Below are positions 25,227 through 34,414 of a DNA stretch of 47,570 nucleotides, one piece after another (the first letter of the stretch is position 1; each line of letters opens with the position of its first letter). Position numbers and translations under genes: made by a program. Origin of the DNA: Natronococcus sp. A-GB7 (lineage in GTDB: Archaea; Halobacteriota; Halobacteria; Halobacteriales; Natrialbaceae); NCBI RefSeq assembly GCF_029688865.1, contig NZ_JARUKV010000033.1:1-47570 (forward strand). The letters run 5' to 3'. The notes below the pieces were generated by a model. It saw only the letters and a program-made list of their open reading frames with translations, was not told the origin of the DNA and did not search any database.

Positions 25227-27660
25227 ACCTGATGAGCCACAAAGCGATGAGGCTCACCAGCAATCGAGCTCCGCCGAGGACGAACACCCCCTCGAGTGGG
25301 ACGAGAGCCCGAACAATCGAAAGTCCAAGAGCGAACGACAGGCCATCTCCAAGCGCGAAGAGAAAAACGACGCTCGAAAAATCGTTACAGGTGAGTCGAA
25401 ATACACTGCCGATTACGCGCTAAATTTCCCGGATTTAGCTGAGGCGGCGGTCCTACGGTCTGATATTGCACACGGATACGTAACCGAGATCGATACGAGT
25501 GCCGCTGAAGCAATGGAGGGAGTCTATGCAGTCATCACGCCAGATTCCGACGAGGTGCCTGACACGATGTACACCTCTGCAGGACAGTCCTATCCCGAAC
25601 CAAGCCCATGGGACCTGAGCGTTCTCCGGCGAAAAGTTCGCTATGTGGGCGATCCAATCGCAGCTGTAGCAGCCACAGATAGCCAGACAGCCGACAAAGC
25701 TATCAGAGCGATTGACATCACGTACGAAGAGCTAGACGCCGTTCTCGACCCAGAGGAGGCGATGGAGCCCGATGCGCCACAGATTCACGATCCCGATCAG
25801 GTAGAAAACATTCAGCCGGGTGCGGACTACGAACGGAATATCGAAGCACAGACTGAAGGCGAAATCGGCGATGTGGACGCAGCATTCGAGGAGGCAGCGA
25901 CCAGAGACGACTGGCTTGTTACTGAGACCGAGTGGAAAACGCCGTACCAATCCCACTGTGTCCCCGAACCACATACGACTATTGCACAGCGCGACGAGGA
26001 CAATCGCTTTCACCTTATCTCGAGTACGCAGGTTCCGTACCATACACGTCGGCAACTCGCGCATCTATTCGACGTTCCAATCCGGGATATTCGGGTAACG
26101 AAGCCAAGAATCGGTGCCGGATTTGGCGCCAAACAGTCGATGCTGATCGAACCAATTACCGTAGCACTGATGCTGGCTGCAGATCGCCCTGTGAAATTGG
26201 AGACGACGCGCCGCGAGCAGTTCTATGCCATGCGGTCCCGACGTTCTGCTCGAGTCCGAATGCGAAGCGTCGTTACCCAGGAAGGGGAAATCAAGGCACT
26301 CGATATGTCGGCGGTTACGAACTCGGGTGCGTACGGACCGCATGGATTGACAGTAACCAGCTCTATTGCGACGAAACCGCTGCCGCTGTACACGCATACA
26401 CCGAACATCCGGTTTGAGATGAAAGCAGTCCATACTAATCTCCCGATCGGGGGCGCAATCCGCGGCTATGGTGCCCCCCAGGGGCACCTCGCGCTCGAGG
26501 GCCACATGGACGAAGTCGCCAACGAACTGGAGCTGGATCCCATCGACCTTCGGTCGCGGAATCTCATCGGTAACGGTGATCTGGATACTGCATCGGGTGT
26601 TACGAAGGATGGTGAGGATGTCCGCCGGATTCGCTCGTGTGGTATCGATGAGTGTATCGAGCGTGGGAAAGACGCTATCGGCTGGGAAGAGGTCGAGCAG
26701 CCTGAAGAGGAACATCTTCACCGCGCCTGTGGTGTTGCTCTCACCGCTCAAAAAAGCGGTGTCGCAGGCGACGAACTCGGTGCTGCACATATCAAGATGA
26801 ACGAGGACGGGTCGTTCATCCTTCAAACAGGCGCTGTCGATATCGGGCCCGGTGCGGACACTGCAATGGCACAGATCGCTGCAGAAGTTCTCGGTGTTCC
26901 ACCTGAGGATGTTCTCGTTCAACCCTCGGATACGGATATCTCACCGTTCGATTACGGAGCATATGCGTCCTCAACAACGTACGTTACCGGAAGTGCAGTA
27001 AAAAAAGCAGCCGAGGAGGCACAGACTCACCTCTTCGAGTTTGCCTCACAGATGCTCGATGAGCCAGCAGAGAACCTTGAAGCCCGCGGCGGAGCTGTCC
27101 ACTCGAAACAGACTGGCGATTCGGTCACGATAGAGGAGATCGGATATGAGTCTATCTACGGCGACAGGGTACGTGAGCAAATAATGGGCCAGGCGAGCCA
27201 CAGTACGGACGAATCACCGGCCCCGTTTGGCGCACAGTTTGCCGACGTGACCGTCAACGAGCACACTGGTGAATTCGAGATCCATCGACTCGTGTACGCA
27301 GTCGACTGTGGCGTCGCAATCAACCCAGACCTCGCAGAAGGACAGGTCGAGGGTGCAATGCATATGAGTTACGAGCTCGCAGTGTCCGCAGGGCTCTCGT
27401 TTGACGACGATGGTACCCCGGAAACCCTTGGGTTCCGTGACTATGGGATGCCAACGACAGAGGATCAGCCTCCACTCGACTCAATTCTCGTCGAAACATA
27501 CGAGCCAACGGGGCCATTTGGCGCAAAATCTGTCGCTGAGATCCCCGTTAACGGCGTTCCGCCAGCATTGAGTAATGCGATTCGCCGCGCTGTCGGCGTT
27601 AGGGTCAGTGACTTACCAATCACTGCTGAGAAGATCCAAACAGAGATTGACAATGACTAG
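25219..27660 (+). CDS. Molybdenum hydroxylase (xanthine dehydrogenase type), large molybdopterin subunit
   Basis: The 813-residue catalytic subunit belongs to the xanthine dehydrogenase/CoxL family. The a/b hammerhead domain starts near ARKIVTGESKYTADYALNF. The molybdopterin domains show GAGFGAKQSMLIEPITVALM, GGAIRGYGAPQGHLALEGH, TGAVDIGPGADTAMAQIAAE and, near the end, GPFGAKSVAEIPVNGVPPAL, where the glutamate is the expected catalytic base. The CO-dehydrogenase AYRCSFR loop is absent. In this context it should oxidise hypoxanthine and xanthine to urate. The N-terminus carries about 50 extra charged residues without a Tat signal, so it is cytoplasmic. No FAD-subunit gene follows, which is unusual. 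Confidence 0.93.
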   Translation: MSKPDEPQSDEAHQQSSSAEDEHPLEWDESPNNRKSKSERQAISKREEKNDARKIVTGESKYTADYALNFPDLAEAAVLRSDIAHGYVTEIDTSAAEAMEGVYAVITPDSDEVPDTMYTSAGQSYPEPSPWDLSVLRRKVRYVGDPIAAVAATDSQTADKAIRAIDITYEELDAVLDPEEAMEPDAPQIHDPDQVENIQPGADYERNIEAQTEGEIGDVDAAFEEAATRDDWLVTETEWKTPYQSHCVPEPHTTIAQRDEDNRFHLISSTQVPYHTRRQLAHLFDVPIRDIRVTKPRIGAGFGAKQSMLIEPITVALMLAADRPVKLETTRREQFYAMRSRRSARVRMRSVVTQEGEIKALDMSAVTNSGAYGPHGLTVTSSIATKPLPLYTHTPNIRFEMKAVHTNLPIGGAIRGYGAPQGHLALEGHMDEVANELELDPIDLRSRNLIGNGDLDTASGVTKDGEDVRRIRSCGIDECIERGKDAIGWEEVEQPEEEHLHRACGVALTAQKSGVAGDELGAAHIKMNEDGSFILQTGAVDIGPGADTAMAQIAAEVLGVPPEDVLVQPSDTDISPFDYGAYASSTTYVTGSAVKKAAEEAQTHLFEFASQMLDEPAENLEARGGAVHSKQTGDSVTIEEIGYESIYGDRVREQIMGQASHSTDESPAPFGAQFADVTVNEHTGEFEIHRLVYAVDCGVAINPDLAEGQVEGAMHMSYELAVSAGLSFDDDGTPETLGFRDYGMPTTEDQPPLDSILVETYEPTGPFGAKSVAEIPVNGVPPALSNAIRRAVGVRVSDLPITAEKIQTEIDND

Positions 27661-27961
27661 CTGACCCGGTACTCATACACCGTGTTGTTCGCTAAGTAGG
27701 GTCGTTACGGTCTCTGAAATTCGAAAAGAGATCCATACTCATAGAGGAACGAGAAACGCGGTAGTGACTTGTTCTCCCTGCAGGCTGTCAACTACCCCAC
27801 CCTACTTCGCTCACCCTGACGGGTTCGCTACCGTTCGCTATCGAACGGACCGCCGGTGAGCAGGAAGTCGGCGTGAGTCATATCCGTACTGCTAGGAGGA
27901 TATAACAAAAGTTAGCACCCCACAATGAACGGACGACGTCGTAGGTTGTTCGTTGTCCGCG
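27661..27961. other. Gap between hydroxylase and adenine deaminase holding an IS-end relic
   Basis: The convergent gap contains a 43-base fragment of a TnpB-element end (27787-27829) followed directly by a perfect hairpin (27831-27848). The rest shows no gene. Confidence 0.6.
27787..27829 (-). repeat. 43-bp direct repeat, copy 1 (TnpB-element end relic)
   Basis: The segment is identical over 43 bases to 33072-33114 in the same orientation. It corresponds to the right end of an IS1341/TnpB-type element: the CCCCACCCT arm of the terminal hairpin, compare the live element at 42395-42436. The matching AGGGTGGGG arm is missing here. Instead the hairpin CCGTTCG-CTAT-CGAACGG follows at 27831-27848. 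Confidence 0.8.
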
Positions 27962-29629
27962 CTAATCGACGATAACGTCGACGTGCTTCCAGCGCTCGAC
28001 GTCGACCAATCCCCGATTTGTGAGGCGGTACTCGGGAATGACTTCAAGCGCGAGAAACGAGAGCGTCATCAGGTCATGACGATCGAGACCGAGATCCTTC
28101 GCCCGGGCGATGACCTCCTTGAACCGCTCGCAAACAGTTGACAGCGAGTCGTCGGACATTAGCCCGGCGACCGGAAGCGGCAACGCTGTGATCTCTTGTC
28201 CGTTCCGCTGTGGGTCGTAGACGGCGATACCGCCGTCGGTTTCGCGAAGGTGATTCGCGATTCGGGCCATCGTGTCGTACGCCGTCCCCGCGACGATGCA
28301 GTTATGCGCGTCGTGAGCGACCGTCGAACCGATCGCCCCCCGCTCGAGACCGAGACCCCGAACAAAACCACACCCGATACCGGCGTTCTGACCGTGCCGC
28401 TCGATCACCGCGAGGGGAAGCACATCGTCGTCGGGTACCGGTTCGATCCGCCCCTCAACGACGGGGAGAGTCGCCTCTGTACATCCTGTTTGAATACCAT
28501 CCGCAATCGTGAGGGCACGAACCGTGACTCGCTCCGTTTCTGCCGGCAAAGTGAGCGCGAAATCCGCTCCTGAAACGGGCTCGAAATCGACGGTTTCGGA
28601 TGATAGAGCGGTGGACGACGGGTGGCAAACGGAACTCGTCGGATCGATCTGTCCGTCGATGAGGACGCGGTCGACGTCCCACGATTCGAGGTCGTTGAGC
28701 AGGACAAGGTCGGCAGGTGCACCGGGCTCGATCCGTCCGTACGGAAAGTCGTAGCACTCTGCCGTGTTTAGCGTCGCCATCTGAACGGCCTCGATCGGAT
28801 CGACTCCTTCTTCGATCGCCTTTCGTACCGCGAAATCGACGCCGCCGTTTTCGACCAGGTCGACGACGTCCCGATCGTCCGAACACAGCGAAAGTCGCCG
28901 CGTTGGGACTTCGTCGACGATTCCGACGAGATCTTCGAGATTCTTCGATGACGATCCTTCGCGAAGGTACACGCGGAAACCGAGATCGACTTTCTCTCGC
29001 GCCTCGGCCTCGGATATACACTCGTGATCGTTGTCGAGGTACCGCGCGGCCTCATGTAGATCCGAGCCGCTGACCCGCGGAAGGTGGCCATCGACGGTGA
29101 GTCCCCGCTCGCGAGCGGCGCGTATCTTCGCGTGCAGATCCGGGTCGTTTTCGACGAGCGCGGGGAGGTCCATCACTTCGCCGAGCGCAACAACGTGTTC
29201 GTGCTTGAGCAACGACTCGACGCCGTCGGCATCGAGTGTCGCCCCACCGTCTTGTAAATTCGAGGCTGGAACGCTCGACGGGACGCTAAACCGCACTTTC
29301 AATGGCGTTTTCGTCGCATCCTCGAAGACGGCGCGGACGCCGTCAGCCCCGAGAACGTTCGCAATCTCGTGGGGGTCGTGGACGATACTGGTCACGCCGC
29401 GTGGTATCATCGCTTCCCCGTACTGAGGGATCGTGACCATGCTCGACTCGACGTGCTTGTGTGCGTCGATCAGTCCCGGTGCGATGTATTCGGCTTCGAA
29501 CGTTCGCTCTGCCGGCCGCTCCTCGAGCGCGACTATTTCACCGTCATCGATGGCGATCGCCCCCTCTTGAAGTGCGCCAGCGTTGACGTTGACGATCGTC
29601 CCTTGAACGAGTGTATCTACCTGGCTCAT
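27962..29629 (-). CDS. ade: Adenine deaminase
   Basis: The 555-residue amidohydrolase-superfamily enzyme converts adenine to hypoxanthine plus ammonia. His57 and His59 (PGLIDAHKHVESSM) and the VTSIVHDPHEIANV segment (His84, Glu88) give the binuclear metal site. The N- and C-terminal beta-sandwich parts and the C-terminal adenine-deaminase domain (GSTVAHDAHNCIVAGTAYDT, LPLPVAGLMSD) are present at normal length. It follows a permease gene on the same strand and supplies hypoxanthine to the hydroxylase encoded convergently. Higher GC at third positions than in the neighbouring hydroxylase genes suggests a separate history (visual impression only). Confidence 0.95.
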   Translation of the reverse strand: MSQVDTLVQGTIVNVNAGALQEGAIAIDDGEIVALEERPAERTFEAEYIAPGLIDAHKHVESSMVTIPQYGEAMIPRGVTSIVHDPHEIANVLGADGVRAVFEDATKTPLKVRFSVPSSVPASNLQDGGATLDADGVESLLKHEHVVALGEVMDLPALVENDPDLHAKIRAARERGLTVDGHLPRVSGSDLHEAARYLDNDHECISEAEAREKVDLGFRVYLREGSSSKNLEDLVGIVDEVPTRRLSLCSDDRDVVDLVENGGVDFAVRKAIEEGVDPIEAVQMATLNTAECYDFPYGRIEPGAPADLVLLNDLESWDVDRVLIDGQIDPTSSVCHPSSTALSSETVDFEPVSGADFALTLPAETERVTVRALTIADGIQTGCTEATLPVVEGRIEPVPDDDVLPLAVIERHGQNAGIGCGFVRGLGLERGAIGSTVAHDAHNCIVAGTAYDTMARIANHLRETDGGIAVYDPQRNGQEITALPLPVAGLMSDDSLSTVCERFKEVIARAKDLGLDRHDLMTLSFLALEVIPEYRLTNRGLVDVERWKHVDVIVD

Positions 29630-29737
29630 GGTTTTACAGTTCGGTTGGACGTTCGTCTGGCGATCGCATCATTGAATAGACCGTTCGCCCCGTCTGGACG
29701 AGCTCAGTTCGGCTCGAAGGGACGGACGAATCCACAG

Positions 29738-31126
29738 TCAATCGTCCTCCTGCATAGCAGTGGAATCGCGCGGTGAGGGATCATCGCCGGCAACTGGTTC
29801 CTCCAGCCCGGCTTCGAATTCGCCGTCTGGTCGCGGAACAAAGGTATTGAGCAAAACTGCAGAAAGTGCAGTCATGATCACCGCATTCCCGAAGAAAATC
29901 TCGGCGCTTCCCGGCAATGCTTCGAGCGCTTCGGGACGGACTTCAACGCCGAGTCCGAGACTGATCGAAACGGCGATGATAACCATATTGCGACGGTTCA
30001 TCCGTTCGTTGAGGAAAATGAGTCGAAGACCACTCGCCATCACCATGCCGAACATAACGAGCACGGCACCACCGAGTACCGAGTCCGGGATCGTCGCGAC
30101 GACCGCACTAACCTTGGGAATGAAGCCGAGGACAAGGAGGATGCCGCCCCCGATACCGACCACGTATCGACTCATCACGCCGGTAAAGTTGATGATTCCG
30201 ACGTTTTGAGAGAACGTTGTCAGCGGAAACGCACCGAAGATCCCACCGAGTGAACTGCCGAACCCGTCGACGAACAGCCCGCCGCGAATCTCTCGCTCTT
30301 TTGGATTCCGACCTTCAGCGGCCGTGATGCCGGACATATCGCCGATCGATTCAATCGCCGCCGTAATAAAGAGTGCCGTAAATGTGAGGATTGCTACCGG
30401 TTCGAACGCGAATCCGAACCGACCGGGAACCGGAAGCGCGAACCAGCTTGCCTCCGCGACGGGAGTGAAGTCTACGATGCCAATCGCAATGGCGGCCAGA
30501 TAGCCGACGACAATTCCAATGAGTATGCTAAGAACTCGCCAGACGCCCTCCATAAAGAGGTTCATTCCGACGGTGATTCCGAGGACGAGCATCGCGAGTC
30601 CAAGGTGGTAAAGCGCGCCGTAATCGGGGGCTTCGGCGCCGCCGGCCGCGTAATCGATTCCAACGGGGATCAAATACAGACCGATGATCATCACGATGAG
30701 GCCAGTGACAAGCGGCGGGAAAAACCGTCTAACACGGCTGAACTGCCACGCAATGAGAACCTCTACCAGTGCTGCGACGACGATTGCCCCGAACACCGCA
30801 TCAAGACCATATTGCCCGCCGATGGCGATCGCTGCTCCAACGAACGCGAAACTCGAGCCCATAACAATCGGGAGTCGCGCGCCGACCGGTCCGATTGGAA
30901 ACACCTGTACGAGCGTCGCGAGGCCTGAAAAGATCAGGACCATCTGAATGAGATAGGTCGTGTCCGCTGCGCCGAGCCCGATTGCGCCCGAGACGATGAT
31001 CGCGACCGCGATGGTTGGAACAAACATCGCCGAAACATGTTGCAGTCCTAAGAAGAAGGACTTGAGGGCTGGGGGTTTCTCTTCCAGCTCATACGCCAAC
31101 TCGATGGACCCGTCATTAGGTGGCAT
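29738..31126 (-). CDS. NCS2-family xanthine/uracil permease
   Basis: The 462-residue membrane protein has about 12-14 hydrophobic segments and matches the UraA/PbuX/UapA branch of NCS2 symporters: FFLGLQHVSAMFVPTIAVAI, GSSFAFVGAAIAIGGQYGLD, TAAIESIGDMSGITAAEGR (conserved glutamate and the SIGD motif) and TTFSQNVGIINFTGVMSRYV. Such proteins import xanthine, urate or uracil with protons or sodium. The start ATG 31126 (MPPNDGSIELAYELEEKP) fits; the extra 42 upstream residues do not look coded. Its genomic position next to ade and uricase favours a purine substrate (xanthine or urate). Confidence 0.93.
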   Translation of the reverse strand: MPPNDGSIELAYELEEKPPALKSFFLGLQHVSAMFVPTIAVAIIVSGAIGLGAADTTYLIQMVLIFSGLATLVQVFPIGPVGARLPIVMGSSFAFVGAAIAIGGQYGLDAVFGAIVVAALVEVLIAWQFSRVRRFFPPLVTGLIVMIIGLYLIPVGIDYAAGGAEAPDYGALYHLGLAMLVLGITVGMNLFMEGVWRVLSILIGIVVGYLAAIAIGIVDFTPVAEASWFALPVPGRFGFAFEPVAILTFTALFITAAIESIGDMSGITAAEGRNPKEREIRGGLFVDGFGSSLGGIFGAFPLTTFSQNVGIINFTGVMSRYVVGIGGGILLVLGFIPKVSAVVATIPDSVLGGAVLVMFGMVMASGLRLIFLNERMNRRNMVIIAVSISLGLGVEVRPEALEALPGSAEIFFGNAVIMTALSAVLLNTFVPRPDGEFEAGLEEPVAGDDPSPRDSTAMQEDD

Positions 31127-31246
31127 GAGATAACATGCATCAAATATGCATGCACCGTCATAAAGTCTTGGTAGGGAACGATACTGACAACTCCTTTCCC
31201 TACTTAGATACAATCGGTCATTTCTTAGGGCAATGCTCCTCAAGTT

Positions 31247-31266
31247 GTTCACAACTATATACGAAC
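31247..31266. promoter_or_regulatory. Possible degenerate IclR operator upstream of the permease
   Basis: GTTC and GAAC arms flank a 12-base centre containing ATATAC, similar in its right half (ATATACGAAC) to the palindrome at 34415-34431. It lies about 120 nt upstream of permease ATG 31126. The support is weaker because the spacing is not 9. Confidence 0.3.
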
Positions 31267-31298
31267 AGTGAATGTAAAATTACAATGAATGGATACGA

Positions 31299-32696
31299 TT
31301 ACGTGCTTGAGATAACCCCGCCAGCGGAAACATAGTAATAAAGAATAAACGCAGCGGCCAGAACCCACTGACCAGGATGGACATCTTCTCCCTCACCCAT
31401 AGCGGTCTTGACCAACGGATAGCTAATGATACCGGCTGCGAGGCCATCTGCGATGGAAGCCGTAAGCGGCATAACGGTGATCGTAAGTCCGCTCGAGATG
31501 AGCCACGCGGGGTGTTCCCAGTTGATGTCGGTCACACCCTGGAGCATGATAATGCCAACGACTACCAACGCCAGATACGACGCGTATTGCGGGATTGCAG
31601 CGATTAGTGGGACAGCCACCAATGAGAGCGAGAAAAGCGCGCCGACCGTAAGCGCGGTCATACCGGTTCGGCCACCCTCCTCGATTCCGGTCGAGCTCTC
31701 GATGTATGTCGTAACTGTCGAGGTGCCCACCATCGCACCGAATGTGGTACCGACCGCGTCTGCCATCAGCGGTTTTTCCATCTCCGGTAGATCGCCCTCC
31801 TCGTCAAGGAAACCGCCAAACTGCGAGACGCCGATAAGCGTGCCTGCAGTATCGAAGAAATCTACGAAAAAGAAGGTGAACACAACCAGTACGAACGTTG
31901 CCGGCTCAATCTGGTGGAAGCCCTCGAGGAATGCTCCGGCCAGCGGCGTGATATCATACTGCGGAGATGCGAGTTGGGCCGGCGCAAGAACGCCGCGTTC
32001 GACGACGCCAGCGAGCGTAAGTGCCCAGCCCGCAATCGCCGTCGTAATGATACCGATGATAATTGCACCGGTGATGCCGCGAGCGTACAGGATGAACGTG
32101 AACATTAGTCCCCCAAGTGCGACGAGCGCTACAGGGTCGGTTGCGACGTCGTTTAACTGAACCAACGTCGCGTCGTATGCCACGATGACGTTCATTTCGA
32201 TCAATCCCAGCAAAAGCAAGAACAACCCAATCCCTGCGCCGACAGCAAACTTGACCGGTGCCGGAAACAGTTCGATAATATAGCGTCTCGCGCCGAAGTA
32301 CGTCAGTGCCATGAAAATTATCCCTTCGACGAATACCGCAGCGAGTGCGGTTTGCCATGGAACGCCCAGTAGTATCACAACGGTGAACGCGAAGTACGCG
32401 TTCAACCCCATTCCGGGCGCTAATCCGAAGGGACGATTCGCGTGAAATGCCATCACGAGAATACCGGCGACAGCCGCCAAAATGGTCGCGATCGCAATCA
32501 TTTGGAACACCTCCTGATCGGTGTAACCCTCGATCTCGATCGCTTCCGAGAGGATTGCAGGGTTGACGATAATGATGTACGACATCGTGAGGAACGTCGT
32601 CATGCCTGCGATTACCTCCGTTCTCAAATCCGTCCCGTGCTCTTCGAACCCAAAGTACTCCGCTAACCGCGATCCTGAGTCGCGTGATTTCGACAT
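31299..32696 (-). CDS. AzgA/GhxP-type adenine-guanine-hypoxanthine permease
   Basis: The 465-residue protein matches the AzgA branch of NCS2 transporters (adenine, guanine, hypoxanthine). Motifs are AEYFGFEEHGTDLRTEVIAG, MTTFLTMSYIIIVNPAIL, GLAPGMGLNAYFAFTVV, FTFFFVDFFDTAGTLIG and STVTTYIESSTGIEEGGRTG. About 12-14 hydrophobic segments are present and the length is normal. ATG 32696 (MSKSRDSGSRLAEYF) is preferred to the ATG nine bases upstream. It is followed after a 172-nt gap by the xanthine-type permease and then ade, all on the same strand. The block would take up adenine-type bases and feed ade. Confidence 0.94.
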   Translation of the reverse strand: MSKSRDSGSRLAEYFGFEEHGTDLRTEVIAGMTTFLTMSYIIIVNPAILSEAIEIEGYTDQEVFQMIAIATILAAVAGILVMAFHANRPFGLAPGMGLNAYFAFTVVILLGVPWQTALAAVFVEGIIFMALTYFGARRYIIELFPAPVKFAVGAGIGLFLLLLGLIEMNVIVAYDATLVQLNDVATDPVALVALGGLMFTFILYARGITGAIIIGIITTAIAGWALTLAGVVERGVLAPAQLASPQYDITPLAGAFLEGFHQIEPATFVLVVFTFFFVDFFDTAGTLIGVSQFGGFLDEEGDLPEMEKPLMADAVGTTFGAMVGTSTVTTYIESSTGIEEGGRTGMTALTVGALFSLSLVAVPLIAAIPQYASYLALVVVGIIMLQGVTDINWEHPAWLISSGLTITVMPLTASIADGLAAGIISYPLVKTAMGEGEDVHPGQWVLAAAFILYYYVSAGGVISST

Positions 32697-32803
32697 ATGA
32701 TGCATGTCATTCTATACCACCCTATATGTTTCCCTAACTCACCATTTTCGAAATGAAATACAATGGTCGCCCACTGTTTGGTAATGGAGATCAAAAGGCG
32801 ATT

Positions 32804-33069
32804 ATACGAGTGCTGGTGCCGTACGATCCGCGGGAGCCGAAGACGCGGCTTGCTGACATACTGACGACTTCAGAGCGGCACGCGTTCACAGACACGATGC
32901 TTCAGGCCGCCGTTGCTGCGGTTCGAGATGCAGGGGCCGACCAGAGGTCTTCTCCACTGCGTGATCGACGCCGACGTATGCAGTGGCCGCCGACAAGCAA
33001 CCGCTCTCACGCGCGGTCAACGCGCGTCTGAAGACTGCAGATGAACCACTCGGAGTGATGAGAAACTAG
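32804..33069 (+). pseudogene. cofC: Truncated, frameshifted cofC (phospholactate guanylyltransferase) remnant
   Basis: The first part reads IRVLVPYDPREPKTRLADIL and TTSERHAFTDTMLQAAVAAV, which is the N-terminus of CofC, the coenzyme F420 biosynthesis enzyme 2-phospho-L-lactate guanylyltransferase. The expected ATG is ATA at 32804. After a frameshift near 32945, a second CofC-like part follows (YAVAADKQPLSRAVNARLKT, ADEPLGVM). It ends at TAG 33067-33069, directly before a TnpB-element end. The C-terminal half of CofC is absent. A dead gene cut by a mobile element is the simplest reading; an intact cofC is expected elsewhere in the genome. Confidence 0.7.
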
Positions 33070-33071
33070 CG

Positions 33072-33355
33072 GTCAACTACCCCACCCTACTTCGCTCACC
33101 CTGACGGGTTCGCTCGTGGAGGGTGGGGCTTGTCCATGAACTCGGCCTCGAACCCTTCCGGGTGGGGCGGTAAATCCGCCACTCGGCGTCACTGTTCCAG
33201 ACTTTAGGGCAAGCTGACTGTTGCCCGTCCGCCGAGACGACTATTGGCCCCGACGGACATACCGCATCCCGGTGTTCTTCGCTGCGTTGTAATCCGCGTT
33301 CGCTTCCGACTCGCACTTCACGCATCGGAAGTCGTAGACCAGTCGCAGCCAATTT
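33072..33355 (-). mobile_element. Relic of an IS1341-type (TnpB) element
   Basis: The left edge (33072-33114) is the second copy of the 43-bp repeat. With AGGGTGGGG at 33120-33128 it forms the terminal hairpin (33080-33128). To the right, a minus-strand frame encodes the TnpB C-terminus: [20 protein letters not shown] and RYVRRG, the last RuvC/zinc-finger segment. The N-terminal part of TnpB is gone. The relic stops next to the palindrome at 33360. Confidence 0.75.
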
Positions 33356-33359
33356 GTGC

Positions 33360-33376
33360 GTTCAATATATACAAAC
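33360..33376. promoter_or_regulatory. IclR-operator-like sequence next to the TnpB relic
   Basis: GTTCAATATATACAAAC differs at one position from the palindrome at 34415-34431 (GTTCAATATATACGAAC). It lies downstream of the third iclR gene and upstream of the AzgA-type permease, but separated from it by the cofC and TnpB relics. It may be the original permease operator pushed away by the insertion. Confidence 0.5.
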
Positions 33377-33553
33377 AAGATCTATTATTCATATTAACAC
33401 GACACATCTAATCAGTTCTCGAGATTGGCCAGCCCCAATATTTACACCAGTATGGTCGTAATTTCGAAAAATACGGAAGACAATTGTCCAGACCCGAGAG
33501 CCTCGAAATGTACACAAACAAGTGCCAAATAGTGATGAACGAGACTACGGACT

Positions 33554-34372
33554 TTATGACTCGTTTTTGACTATCTCGGAGCTTCTTCTATGCATATTGA
33601 CGTTCACCTCGATAACGTTCGCCGCTTTTGTTACCAAATCAATGATTTTCTGGCACTCAGAATCCTCCCCGAACATGCTTTTCGGACCGGAGACACTTAG
33701 GGATCCCAGTACAGTTCCATCCCGGGATCTAATTGGAGCACCAATAGCTTGGAACCCCTCAATCTCTTCTTCGTTGTTATGTGAGAACCCTTGCTCGCGA
33801 ATGTCCGCCAGTTCTTCGAATAGACGGTCTTCGCAGGTAATCGTCTGCTCGGTACGAGCGGGCAGGCCATAGCGATCAACAATCTTTTCCACTCGCTCTC
33901 GAGGAAGATATGCAAGGATCGCTTTCCCTGAAGCAGTAATATGGAGATAGTCCCGCTGCTGGAATTTGGCCATTTGATAGCCGTCGCCAACTGCCTGTTC
34001 CCCTTTCGATTTATACAAATTGTGTCCACGGCCGTTCTCCTCCACAACCAAGTGAGCGTACTGTCCTGTTTCTGCGGCTAAGTTATCGACCTCGCTTTTC
34101 CCTATCGTGTAGAGAAGGCTTTGGTTCCGAACGTACTCCCCAAAGATCAGCATATCATACGATAACCGATAGCGGTCATCATCTTTCCTAACGAGACCGC
34201 CCTTTTCAAGAGATTTGAGATAGGTATACGTTGTACTCTTTGACTCACCGAGATGAGTAGCGAGCTCTGTAACACCTGCTCCATCCAGATGCATAAGGGC
34301 GCGTATGATATCGATTGCGTTGAGCACAGTTGTTAGTGTACGTGGATCGGATTTTGTGTCGTCAGTTGGCAT
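33554..34372 (-). CDS. IclR-family regulator (third), purine island
   Basis: The 272-residue protein has an N-terminal winged helix (about 12-70; VTELATHLGESKSTTYTYLK) and IclR effector domain (about 85-255; AAETGQYAHLVVEENGRGHN, HITASGKAILAYLPRER, FQAIGAPIRSRDGTVLGSLS). It is close to the regulator at 19317-20135 along its whole length. It is divergent from the allantoinase gene, with the GTTC-N9-GAAC palindrome in the shared 156-bp region, so it probably controls allantoinase and itself. In bacteria the IclR member AllR senses a ureide-pathway intermediate, which makes a similar ligand plausible here but unproven. Confidence 0.92.
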   Translation of the reverse strand: MPTDDTKSDPRTLTTVLNAIDIIRALMHLDGAGVTELATHLGESKSTTYTYLKSLEKGGLVRKDDDRYRLSYDMLIFGEYVRNQSLLYTIGKSEVDNLAAETGQYAHLVVEENGRGHNLYKSKGEQAVGDGYQMAKFQQRDYLHITASGKAILAYLPRERVEKIVDRYGLPARTEQTITCEDRLFEELADIREQGFSHNNEEEIEGFQAIGAPIRSRDGTVLGSLSVSGPKSMFGEDSECQKIIDLVTKAANVIEVNVNMHRRSSEIVKNES

Positions 34373-34414
34373 AGCACAGTATCAAGGGCAAACCCTCTTC
34401 AATATTTTGTCAGT

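Noticed and set aside
26065-26922. 285-codon open frame antisense to the hydroxylase large subunit
   Set aside because: The plus strand carries clear molybdopterin motifs here; the antisense product has no protein-like pattern.
28455-29021. Arginine-rich 188-codon frame in the adenine deaminase gene
   Set aside because: A frame-shifted shadow of the ade coding sequence on the same strand.
27787-33355. Composite transposon with two complete insertion sequences around the ade-permease block
   Set aside because: Only end relics and a TnpB C-terminal fragment exist; neither side has a complete element or transposase. Only the weaker claim of repeat-linked recombination is kept.
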